From positions 836,425 to 900,424 of the forward strand of contig VWZW01002312.1 in NCBI GenBank assembly GCA_013397115.1: 64,000 nt of DNA, given 5' to 3'. A program made the translations under genes and the position numbers. Origin of the DNA: Edolisoma coerulescens (Eukaryota > Chordata > Aves > Passeriformes > Campephagidae). How positions within the stretch are numbered: position 1 is the first letter of the stretch; each line of letters begins with the position of its first letter. The notes under the pieces are model-generated. The model was not told where the DNA came from. It saw only the letters and a program-made list of their open reading frames with translations, and did not search any database. Positions 1 to 10,800 of the stretch are shown piece after piece.

Positions 1-146
1 CAGTGTACTGCCCAGGTGGAGGAGCACAAGTCAGGAGCAGGCCCACTTCGCCGGGCAATGAGTTAATAAGAAACGTGTTTGGTGTTCCTGCTCTTTCACT
101 GGTGGGTCTGTGTGGTAGCCATCAAAATTGAGGTTTTGGAACTTAC

Positions 147-246
147 CTGCATAATAAACGTTTGGGAAAACGTCAACATTTTTTTGAGCTTTCTGAAGAG
201 CTAGTGTTAGAGCCAGGGTTTTAAAAGAAACTCCAAAAAGTATGAG
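147..246 (-). other. candidate internal exon, minus strand
   Basis: A 100-bp segment bounded on the minus strand by an acceptor-like TTATTGCAG and a perfect donor GCAG|GTAAGT (AC at 145-146 on the plus strand). It is open in one frame, including LILFGVSFKTLALTLALQKA, and ends in phase 1. The pyrimidine tract before the acceptor is poor and I do not recognise the peptide, so it may be a cryptic exon or chance. Confidence 0.15.
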
Positions 247-642
247 CTGCAATAACATCATGTGAACTAGCAGTAGAACATGTCATTTTGATAGACTGTA
301 GCCTCATGTACCACATGCCTGCCATATCGCAAAGGTAGTTCATAGTGTGCTAAACCTATACACTGAGTAGAATTTCCTTGCTTTTCTAGCTTGGTGAATG
401 CTCTTTCAATGTTATGTCATGATACTTTTTCCACTAGAAAGTGATATGCATTGGGTTGCAAGGAAGGGGCAAAAGATACTTCCTATTTGACCACTGGAAC
501 CAGCTCTGTCCTACTGCTGTCCTGGGATCAGAAGGTGGGGGCAAAAAACGTCAGGGAGAGACTTGAAACCTCTTCTCACACAAATAGTACAACGTGCATT
601 AGGGGGCCCACATTAAAGGTGTGTGTCTCCCTCTCTCTGTAG

Positions 643-851
643 CTGCTGTGAATGAGAAGCTCTGCCCGTCTTCCAGCCCCCTGCCCAGGCCACCACAGGC
701 TGTGTGTCCTGTGCAGCAGCAGCTCCCGCTTCTGTCTGAATTGCAGGACCTGAACAGGAGAGCCTGTTTGGGTGGCCCTGTGAACCCATCTGGAAGTGTT
801 GGCAGATGCACAACTAACCTTGTGGCTGAAAAAATGCAGAATTTTGAGTAA
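643..851 (+). other. candidate exon, plus strand
   Basis: Preceded by a strong pyrimidine tract and acceptor, CTCCCTCTCTCTGTAG (627-642), then open in phase 1 for 68 codons to TAA at 849-851. The peptide contains SELQDLNRRACLGG and ends EKMQNFE. A GTAAGC donor overlaps the stop at 848. The peptide matches no family I recognise, and two minus-strand frames are also open across the same segment, which weakens the case. Confidence 0.15.
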
Positions 852-1737
852 GCCTCCAAGCTTGTCAATGCTGAGTTGTTTCTTGCTATGGAACTATAAT
901 TTCTTGCCTTAGAGTTGGTAGGAAACGATTAAGGAGTCTCTTGGCACAAATTCTCCAGGGAGTTTCTAGCTCCTGGTGCTTGTAGGAAGGCTGACAATGT
1001 GGGAGGTGTCATAAGCAGATGCAGTGCTGTGGTGCTGAGCTGAAATTGGAAGCTGCAGACCAGGGTGCCCGTGAGGGATAGCAGGACACCATCTTTGGTC
1101 ATTTTTCTTTAGAGGCTTTTTTTCTTTCTCTTGAGAGCTGACAGCATGAAGTAATTTTCCTTTTTGCTCTTTCTGTCCTTCACCTAAGCACAGTTCTTAA
1201 CACACTAAACACACATCTCAGACGCACTTGGAGTACGGACAAGAAACTCTACGTACCAGACAATAGAAGGGATGAAGCCAATATATTATATGGCTTTTAG
1301 GCGCCTATTTCACAGCTTTCCTGGAGTCAGACTCATGGTTTGGGAAATTACAAGAATGACAATATTGAAGTCTTTAATTAAATGCAGAGTTGAAAAGTGT
1401 TAGCAGCTGCCACCAAAATGCGTGCTGCAGGCGGAGCAGGATGGGATATGCCTGGGGAAAAAAAAAAAAGGAGAGGGCTGGAGTGGAGCAGAAATCTTTC
1501 CCACGCTCGGATCCGCGAAGGTAAAAGTAGCAGACAAGGATATCTGCCGGGGATCCATCAGACGGCAACGAGCTAAGAAAAAAGCCTTGTCGCCACATCG
1601 TGGCCAAGCGAGGCCACTCCTTTCTGGCGTGGGTAAAACAGCCCTCCTGCCTCTCTTTCTGAGCAGGAACACGGGGAAAGCTGGGCACACGTGTAAAGGC
1701 AAGCTGCAGGAAACGACCTACCAAAACGCTCGTAAAG

Positions 1738-1745
1738 TATAAAAG
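1738..1745 (+). promoter_or_regulatory. TATA box TATAAAAG
   Basis: A perfect TATAAAAG at the upstream edge of the densest part of the CpG island. Initiation about 23-31 nt downstream falls at 1761-1770, where CCCAGTT resembles an initiator. The combination of position and composition supports plus-strand initiation; no transcript evidence is available. Confidence 0.45.
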
Positions 1746-1760
1746 AGGCACCGCAATCCC

Positions 1761-1939
1761 AGTTGCGTGCGGCGAGGCCCGGGGGGAGCGGAGATGCGCT
1801 GCGCGGCTCCGGCGCTCCCTCTGCCGCCCGCTCTGCCGCCCGCGCAGCCCCGGCGGCTCCCGGCGGGACTTATCCCGTCCTGCTGCGCTGGGAACGGGAG
1901 CCGCCGGGGCAGGGTTTGCGCGCAATGCGCGTTTATCAG
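1761..1939 (+). other. candidate first exon of unidentified plus-strand transcript
   Basis: Runs from the predicted start site after the TATA box to a strong donor, ATCAG|GTATGA, at 1939/1940. An ATG at 1794 opens 48 codons in frame up to the donor, ending in phase 2. The peptide starts MRCAAPALPLPPALPPAQ and is Pro/Ala/Arg/Cys-rich, as almost any GC-rich frame would be, so coding potential is unproven. Other frames, including a 214-codon minus-strand frame, are also open here. It may equally be a long non-coding RNA. No acceptor exon could be assigned downstream. Confidence 0.3.
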
Positions 1940-2038
1940 GTATGATCCCTTTTGTTTTCAGAGCTGCGCTGTCCCTAGGGTATTGTGATACTCGTCTGTG
2001 CAACCTGTCCTCCAGCACACGGCTGTGGGGTAAGGCAC

Positions 2039-2605
2039 AGGAATCACGGAATCATGGCACAGGCACAGGAATCATGGAATAGAATCACAGAATCAGTTAG
2101 GCTAGGAAAGACTCTTAAGATCAAGTGCAATCGTTATCCCACCACTGCCAAGTCCACCACCAAACCAGTTCCCCAGGTGCCACATCTATACGTCTTTTGC
2201 AGACTTCCAGGGTTGATGCTTCCACCACTTCCCTGAACAGGCTGTTCCAATGCCTAGCCACCCTTTCAGTGAAGAAATCTTTCTACCACCCAATCCAGAC
2301 CTCCCCAGCACAACCTGAGGCCATTTCCTCTAGTCTTGTTGCATGTTACTTGTGAGAAGAGATTGACCCCCACCTTGCTAAAACCTTTTATGTACTTATA
2401 GAGAGCAATAAGGTCACCTTCTTCTCTCCAGGCTAAACATCCCCAGCTNCTCGAGGTGTGGCCTCACCAGTGCCCAGTACAGGGAGACAATCCCTGCCCT
2501 GGTCCTGCTGGCCACACTATTGCTGATCCAGGCCAGGATGTCATTTGGCTTCTTGGCCACCTGGGCACACCCTGGCTCATGTTCAGGCACTGTCAGCCAG
2601 GGGTC
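2039..2605 (-). mobile_element. CR1 LINE 3' fragment, internally deleted
   Basis: The plus strand starts with repeated GAATCAYRGAAT units, the reverse complement of the CR1 3'-terminal repeats, so the element is on the minus strand. Inside, the minus-strand translation contains AWISNSVASRTRAGIVSLYW and ALVRPHLE, then jumps directly to LGMFSLERRR. These are C-terminal CR1 reverse-transcriptase segments that are normally separated by about 40 codons. The join coincides with an undetermined base at 2449. The 5' end is truncated near 2605, as is usual for CR1. There are no target duplications, as expected for this family. Confidence 0.9.
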
Positions 2606-5600
2606 AGGAAGACGGTCAAAGTGACTGTACACAGTCACTGGTGCAGCAGTGTGCATTGCAAGCTTACTGAGCCCTCACTTTAGCTCTTGCCTTGATCAGG
2701 AGAGCAGCTTTTAGGGATCAACCCCTCCTGTAGCAGCAGACTGTGCTGCATGCCTGCTTGCCCTGTGTCTTGCAGTGAATGAATGGGGTAGTGCACAGCC
2801 AGAAAACGCAGCCAAGCTTAGTTCTCAGGCCTGACATTCAACTACAGAGCTAGAGGTAATGGTAAAAGTGGATTTCACAAGATGGGGTAGCTCAATCTAT
2901 TGATCAGGCTGAGCAGAAGCCTGGGGCTGAGTGAGTGGGTTAAAATCTGAAACTTCTTCCCATGAAACTGAAATGACAAAAGAATGCTCCCAAGGCCAAA
3001 AGCTCTGATGTGTGGCAGGTGACAGGACGGGTCCCTGCCAGGCGGTGTGGAGCAGCTGCACTGCACAGCGTGGTGTGGTTGTGGCACACACACATTAAGG
3101 GGCTATCTAATGCAATCATGAGCTGCACAGAGAGGCACCCACTGCTCCTTCCCAAGGGGCGGAGGGAAAGGGGACTGGAAGGCAGCTGGGGGAGATTTTA
3201 GCCTGTAGCATCTCTATGGAATGTTGGAATAACACACGAAGGAAGGTTCTTGCTGTGACACCAGAAAAGATGGTGAGTTAAAAGATATTTCTGGCATCTA
3301 ATTTTCATTTCAATGCAAAGAAAAGGAAAAAGTAGGAAGAAAAGCAAGATTTTCAGATGAGCCTGTTACCAGGCAGTTCAATGTTATGCTGAAATAACAC
3401 AGCTAGTTTGAAGACTGGCCATGGATCACAGCAGTGGATCACTGGACTGGATCACAGCAGAGTGAGGATGCAGCAGCAAGTTCTGTTGACAACCCCGTGG
3501 AATCTCTGTACCCAGGTATGCACAGCCCAGTGTGTAAGACCCACAGCAAGCTTTAAGAAGTGCTTGTATCAGGGCTCTGACTTGCCAAAACCCTTGGACC
3601 ACTAAAATGGACAAAGGGACTAGGCCATTCCTGATGTACTAACTTTTCTCCTATTCTTGAAGAGTACTGCTTTTACACCAAGACTTTGTGCAACTCTTAG
3701 AGACACACCCTCCTTTTTTCCTTTCCCCATGCCTTCTTTTAGCACTATGAGACCATTAGCTGTGTGATTCCCAACTGTTGCACTGAAGCAGCACCTTTGA
3801 GCAAATGCAGTACTCTGAAACCTCATGGCTGGATCATGAAGGGTAGCTGAAGGCAAACAGCCAGAAATGTGGCTGCCCACAAAAACATAGCTTCCATTGC
3901 TCATGCTTGGAAGTAACTTAAGATGGTATCTGTGGTCACCAAAAGAATCCAGGCCCAGCTCCTTTTCCCTGTGGCTTGTCTGTCATCATCCTCATGCACG
4001 GATGCCGTGTCATATTATTCGAATGCGACATTTATCCACAGCTCTCCTGGTACAATGAATCGTTCTTCCGGTTATGTGACCTCATTAAAAAAAAAAAAAT
4101 AGACTCACTTCCCAGAATCCCATAACTAAAAGTTTAGTTTCTCTTTGGAATATAAGGGGTAAATGGAGGAGAAAGAGTCTCTTGGCTTAGCACTGAGACA
4201 CTAAGGCTTCTTATCTAACCCACCAATGAGCCCAGTGTAAGAGGGATATCTGTTGCCAGCACATCTCCAAAATGTAGTTGTGTGATTTCTCCCTTTTTCT
4301 TTCTTAGCAGTTGCCAGGCACCTTCCACTCTGAGTTAGTGATTTGTGCACTCTGGGACTGTGCAGACATGTATTATCTTGAGCCAAGTTTGGTAAGGCAA
4401 GAGGGAAGGCTTAGCAGATTTATAAATTGTCTTTCTGGCTTCCTCTGAAATGTAATAGTGAAGATATTATCTGCTAAGGAAATAGGAAGAAATCCCTCCT
4501 CTTATGTGCTGGGAATCTCTACTATTATATTTCGGGAAAATAATTAGTGGAAGAAAACTGGGAGTCACATGCAGAAGGGGAATGAGACAATTTCCAGATA
4601 GAAATGTTTGTCCCAGGACCAGATGCATATGTCCTCTAATACCACGGTACAGAAAGCATCCACATGATAAAGGCAGAGAGCAGCCAGACTACTGACCAAA
4701 GGCATAGGACTCCTGAAATGAATGGCTGTGTCTGAAATCCCGCGTGTGCTCAAGGCTAAATGACCTCCTGTAGACTTGACTTGAACACCAAGTACCTCCA
4801 TCCTGATAGATGGTCCCCATTCCCTGTGAGATAAAAGGGAGCTATTTAACCAGCTTGTCAGTAATGCTAGTGAAGATATTTTTATCCTGCATAGACACAA
4901 GGCAACACTTGTTCCATGTTGACAGTTATAGAATAAAACCTTGGTGTTTTTCTGCTATGCCAGGTGGCATGTGGATGGTTTTGTGCCCTCATGAAGCAAA
5001 GACGTCAGAAAATTCATCTCTCTATTGGTAATTACCGGAGAGAGAAACTGCAGTTTGAAGTGGGCTTTATTTCCCACACAGTTTCTGGTGTTGTTCCTCC
5101 ACAGAAATAAAGGAGATGGCCCAAAGGCAGGCTCCACCCAAGACAGGGAGCAGATGCTGCCTGAGCCCATGGCTGGCTCACGGCTGCAGGGCACAGCTGG
5201 CTGGGCTGTGTGCATCGTGCTGCTGGCCTGCACAGGGGCTGGTGCTTCTGGGGTCAGTGGCTGAGCCTTCTCCTGCTTGGATAAGTATTAAAGAAAACAG
5301 TAAAAATGAAGATATAATATATTTCTTAGGGTAAGTCTTCTTGAAAGAAAAGCAAGGCAGTTTTTAAAAAATGGCTGCCGGATCTCATGTTCCTAAAACC
5401 CTATCTAAACTTTAAAACCTCTGGAGCATGGTAAGAGGCAGATATCCTGTGTGACATCCCCAGATGTTTTACAGCTATTCATAGGCTTATTTTCTAACCA
5501 CAGGCATTGATTTGAAACAAGAGATGCACTTCCTGGGGCCTCAGAACACCCTGCAGGGGCCCCAGAGTGAGGCTGCTCTGCCGGGAGCATGCTGATTGTC

Positions 5601-6528
5601 TGAACCTGGCCAAGCTGTTTTGGGTTAGCTGCACTGCCTCAATAGGGGTGATAATTTGGTCACTCTTCACGTGTGTCTGTATCTCCTCAGGCTGTATCTC
5701 CTCAGGAAACCATGATCCTGCTTGTGGAGGCCCCCAGATAGTCTCCCCTGGGGCAGCTGTTGGGAAGTGAAGAGTGTAATACCAGAGTCTCTAACTCTCC
5801 AAGACAAAGTTTTTTACCTTCCTAACATCTGTGAGTTTGGGCGGGCTTTGGGCCTTCCACATCATTTTTCCAGGGGTAGAATGGTCTCTGGTCTCATTTT
5901 CCATCGCACTGCAATGGGTTGCAGAACTGCCTGGGCTCACTCTTAGGCTTAGCCAGGGCTGGAGTCTCTCTTCATCCTGCTGCTCCTTCAGCACCTCCAG
6001 CTTCTCCAGCCCCAGTGGAGAATTAGGACCAGACCAAATGGCAGACCCTCTGGCTGGGATATCATGGAGAACAGGACCTTACACCAGCTTCCCATGGCCT
6101 GTGCCTGCTGCTGGTGACCTGTGTTCACCACGGTTTAAAGCACGTCCCTTTCTTACATGAGACAGTTAAGCTGTAAATTTTCCGGCTTACAGTTTAATTC
6201 TCCAGGATCTTGCATTAGTGCCAACAGACACACAGATTTAGAAAGACACTTCAGATTTTTGAAGACACCTCTGTTTTTCACTTTGCAGACCAAGAGTTGC
6301 TCAGATCTATACAAAAAACAACCAACCCTCAGTTTTCAATTACCTTGCTGAGTCCCTCAGTTAGCTGCAAGCCCAGAGCTTGTCTTTCTCAATTTTGGTG
6401 GATCACATTGCTAAGTCATGCACCCTTACTTCACTGGGATATTTTGCCTGTTTGACCTTTTTACTCAAAGCTGGGAATCTTTTCTGTGTCACTTTACATT
6501 TCCCCTTTCCAGAAACTTTTCCTATGTC

Positions 6529-6548
6529 TTTTTTTTTTTTTTTTTTTT
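6529..6548. repeat. T homopolymer, 20 nt
   Basis: Uninterrupted run of T. It is not attached to a recognisable retroposed sequence. Confidence 0.9.
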
Positions 6549-7351
6549 GTGGTGGTTAGAAATATTTTGTCTTCAGCCTTCTGACTGGAAATAAGATAAA
6601 AATGGCTTTCCTTGAGCAAAAAACACCTCTTGCTGAGACAGGTCTTATCCTGGTAGATCACTGTTCTCATCTACTCATCTGTGATTTTCCCTAGTCTAGT
6701 TCCTTATAAGTTTCAGCATGTTCAAAATATTCAGCAATTCAAAAATTCTCTCATTCCAAGGTATCCATCAGAAGCCATCTATTTTTCTCCTGCTATCCTT
6801 CGCCTCTTACACCTCATTTTCTTGTCTTCCACTCTCCCTGATACATAGAGTAAGTACATTAGGGCCAATCTCAGACAGCAATGGCATAGGGAGGTAGATG
6901 GAAAAGACACTACATTTGGCAATATCTGGAAGGAATGAAGGATTTTCATTCTCAGTAGTGATTTGATGACAAGAGTTCTTGCTACAAAGAGAAGCTCTAT
7001 GAGTGAGGGCAGTGAGCTGCACAGATAGACCCTTCAGCAAAAACCTGTGTAGAGATACAGGACAACAAACAGTAAGCTAGGAAGCACTCGGTTTTAAGAA
7101 AAAATTAAGCAACTATCAGGAGATATTTTGCAGATGAGATGTAAATATACTAGAAAGAATTGGGGGACTTGGCTGGAACACCGCAGAACAGTGAGAAGGG
7201 ACATGTGCTAAAGGAGTTTGTAGGTGGACGCCTGCTCACAGGAGCTGGGGAGGACAGGGGATGGTACAGCTTGTTTGACAGATTGATTGAAGATTAAGAT
7301 TTATGTGGAGGGCAAATAAATTCAGTAGTCACAGCAGGGTTCAAACTAGCA

Positions 7352-7354
<3 letters not shown>

Positions 7355-7385
<31 letters not shown>

Positions 7386-7400
7386 AGTGAGTGTGTGTTG
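7355..7400. repeat. GT dinucleotide microsatellite
   Basis: Fourteen uninterrupted GT units (7355-7382) followed by an interrupted GA/GT section to about 7400. Probably polymorphic in length. Confidence 0.95.
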
Positions 7401-7884
7401 GGAAAAGCAGTAACTGGACAGTGACACGTCATAATTTGTGTGAAATAACCACCCACCACAACTGGGATGGTGCATTTGGACTAAGATTACACGATCAACT
7501 AATAACAGCATCCAAAAAGTGCATATACTGTTTAGTAGTGCAGACAGTGAAAAATCAAAAGAAAAACTTGCCGTATTTTAAAGGATCAGCACATAGGCAG
7601 CATGCTTTTGCGAGGGAAATGTCCAAAAAAATCTTTCTCCTTCAGACTAGTAGGGCAAAGTCTCCAGTGAATTCTGTGGAATTCGTACAGAACTAAAGTC
7701 ACCAGTGCTACTGAGAGGATATTAGTGAAATTAATTATTGCAGATGTGGTATCTTTGTCCATCATTTAGTAAAAATTTAAGTTATTCTTTTCCAGCTTTA
7801 GTAAGTAAAAGGAAATAAATGAGCGGACAGGGGTGGGGTGCAAGACCACGTCACCACAACTGAGATATTCATGAATATAGTATA

Positions 7885-7890
7885 TTTATT
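7885..7890 (-). terminator. RAB3C: candidate distal RAB3C poly(A) signal AATAAA
   Basis: The plus strand reads TTTATT, that is AATAAA on the RAB3C strand. About 25-50 nt downstream on the minus strand lies GTTGTGGTGACGTGG (7840-7862), a GU-rich downstream element of the kind bound by CstF. Cleavage would be expected near 7865-7872. The hexamer, spacing and GU element together make this the best poly(A) site I see in the downstream region. Confidence 0.45.
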
Positions 7891-10800
7891 GTAATTGCAA
7901 AAGGAAAAAAAAAAACCCAAACAACTTTCAGCAAAAAAAATTAAACAAACAAAATCCACTTGGTATACAGAAGTCACATACAAACAGAATATCCAATGGA
8001 ATACACATGGTCTCTACGTCCGCATAGAATTAAAACCCTCCATGTGGATAACACTTGTACCGAACATTCAGACGAGAGCTTCCCTGGATGTTTGGAGATT
8101 CACAAAATTTATCACCCAGCAGCATTTTAGCTAACATATTTTTAAAACCACAGTAGCTATATTGCAGTAAGAGTTGGGGGAGAAGGCACAGATTGAGTCT
8201 CACCCCCTCACAAAGGTATCCTAAACATGTACTTCAATTTTTCTTCAAGAAGGTTCAGCAAACAAGTTAGTTTGAGGGAACCAGAACAGCTACATATTGT
8301 CAAGGTAAGCATTTATCTTTGTGCATGTAATCACACGTCTATGAGGAATCATAAAAAAGCTAGGTAAAATTATCTGCCAGCCCTTGAACTGTCAGGTCAC
8401 TTAACAATAAAAAGTTTAGGGAGTCCTGTAGCAGGCTGTATATCTCCATTTTAGTGGTACTTCATATTATGACTCTTACTTTGTTGCTCAGCAACAATGA
8501 TGCCAAGAATTTCCTTTTTATATTAAGCAATCCCCAATTTCTATCTGCATACATTTTCATTTCACTCTGGTCTGTATAAATTTGCAGAAGTTTTAATGGC
8601 ATTAGGTACCAAAAAAAAAGGTTTTTTTAAGGATTTTTCAGGTAACTCCAAGTACTGTCCTGTGCTACTTAATGCAATTTGGCTACTTAGCTTTCTCAGA
8701 GAATGTATTTGATGACATCGGAAAGGAAACCCATGATACCAGTTTCCAGTAGGCCTTGGAATTTCATTCTTTTCCAGATCAAGCAAATTAAAAAAGCATA
8801 AAACAAAGCAACAAACAGCCATGCCTAAATCAACCTTGTACATCGTCACAAAAATGCATCAGATCAAACTAAAAATCTAGTTATGTACCTTTTAGTGTGG
8901 TACTAATGAATATACATTTTTAAGAAAATTGTCTGGCAAAACCAATTCCTCCCCATGGCCCAGACTCAGTGGCCTGTCTCTATATAGCAAATTCCCAATG
9001 CAGATGACACATGCCTTTGAAACCAGAGATGTAGCAAGAATTAACAGAATGAGCTTCTCTGCAGACTCTGTGGGCACAGCTGGGAACCCATGGCAGATCA
9101 GTGATTCAGGGTTTAAGGTCCCAAATGTACCCAAAGGTGTTGCTAAGTATTGACGGCCTTGTTCATGTTCTTAGAGAACCATTAGAGTTATGCAAGGAAG
9201 CAGGAATAAATAAATTATTGAATGTCCCCTTTTAATTTTGTGGTTAGATTTTGGCCTGCATTTTTTTTCCGTTTGTACCTCAGCTTTAGTCCTAAAAGTG
9301 GAATTGTTGAACTTTGAAGGCCATGTAACAGTGGAATGAAGAATTCGGGCCAGTATCTTTAATGATGTATCTTCCACCTTTAGGATCTAGAGAAATTAAG
9401 AAACTTAATTGTCTAAAGTGACTAATTAAGGTCACCTTCCACTCTGCTGTGCTGCTGACTGTAACCTTCAAGCTGTTCCCGCACATGTTAAACCAGGGCA
9501 CCAACTGAAGTTTGACAAGTCATCTGCAAGCATAGTGGGTACCCTTATTTAATACCTCAGGTAAGTATCATGAGTTAACTGTATCAGATTAAAGAAAACA
9601 TGCCCACATGATGCTATGCAATACAGGCAGGCAGAGCATGTAACTGACCCTTTAAGAATAAATAACTAACTCACTGTAAATGCTGAGCTCTAAGAGGTTC
9701 TTTTAATGCTTCTACAGAACATGCTTTAAAAAATATAGGCATATAGTTTAGAAATGGTTTTAAGCATTTTCTGACCGAAGGTGCTGTCCCACTAGTGTTG
9801 GTGTAACATGACAATTTTCAAAAAAGGACACTCAGAACTCTGAAAGTAAAATTGACATGCACTTGCAGTAAACATACAAATATCTTTAACCATAGTCTCA
9901 TATATGAAAAATAGTTTAAGTTACTTAAGAATATTCTTACACTACACTGGTAAAGTGTTTACTATATAATTTTTCTACAAGACGTGTACATTTACTAGAA
10001 ATCTTAAGCCACACAGGCATCATCAACAGCTTATCACACATACATGATGCTTCTCCCTTTCACACAAGTTTATATACACTGAGTAAATAATTAAATATTG
10101 CACTTATTGGCCCATGATTCCTCAGTCTTGAGGTATTCAAAAATAGAAAAAATATCTATTTGATAACATTTTTTTCATGCAACATGTAAGACATCTGAAA
10201 TCCACGAACACTAGTACATAGGTTACACATTGAGACAGTCCACCTGAGTCACAACACATCTGACACTACTGACAAAATACCAAACAGAAGTTACAGCACA
10301 AACATTTCATATATCACGAGTTGCAGGTACATGTCAGAATTACTTGAGGAAATCTATCACCAGAAGTGGTAAACGATCTCTATCTAACTTTCATTTTTGT
10401 CTGTTATAAGTGAACATGAAGTTATGGGAAAATTAGGACTTTTGCTTCCCCCACGGATCAGATACCAAGTACCTTATTGTACAAATGACAAGCCATCTAC
10501 CTCTGCTGGAACCATAGAAATTAAACCTATGGTCTTCAAATGTAACACATTTGATTTCCAGCGGTAATGACAATTTAAGGATAAATTCGGGAAAGATGGC
10601 ATCGAATATGAACAAGTAACAGTGGGAAATGAAGGAGTATCAAAGATGTACTACCGTGTATACGTGCATATAATATGTGTGTAATCACAAATTCTGCTTC
10701 ACTGAACATCCATGGATAAACAAAAGGAAAAAAAAAAAAAAAGAAAGCTTAATTTGCAAAGGTGAGGTGAACTACATTTACCCCTAAATAAAACTGGTAG

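Larger units (their letters stand above)
1..1499. other. intergenic, no firm gene
   Basis: Unremarkable sequence apart from the two weak exon-like segments at 147-246 and 643-851. No transposon is recognised. Confidence 0.5.
1500..1950 (+). promoter_or_regulatory. compact CpG island, candidate promoter
   Basis: The only CpG-rich segment in the window. I count about 29 CpG dinucleotides between 1750 and 1935, embedded in sequence that otherwise has very few, with CpGs continuing more thinly back to about 1500. It contains a consensus TATA box (1738-1745) and is followed by a strong splice donor (1939/1940), as expected for a promoter with a first exon on the plus strand. No gene could be named. 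Divergent transcription is also possible. Confidence 0.55.
2606..7865. other. intergenic region between CR1 and putative RAB3C 3' end
   Basis: No gene or transposon recognised. It contains a 20-nt T tract (6529-6548) and a GT microsatellite (7355-7400). A plus-strand AATAAA followed by a G-rich stretch (7814-7840) could be a poly(A) site for a transcript converging on RAB3C. Open frames here are 60-110 codons long and without family motifs. Confidence 0.5.

Noticed and set aside
1374..2018. 214-codon minus-strand open frame over the CpG island, the longest uninterrupted by Ns apart from gap artefacts
   Set aside because: Starts without ATG, is Arg/Pro/Ser-rich as expected from any GC-rich frame, shares the region with open plus-strand frames and has no recognisable domain.
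1..7865. PDE4D 3' exons expected from human synteny
   Set aside because: No PDE4 catalytic or C-terminal sequence seen on either strand; it would lie beyond the window.
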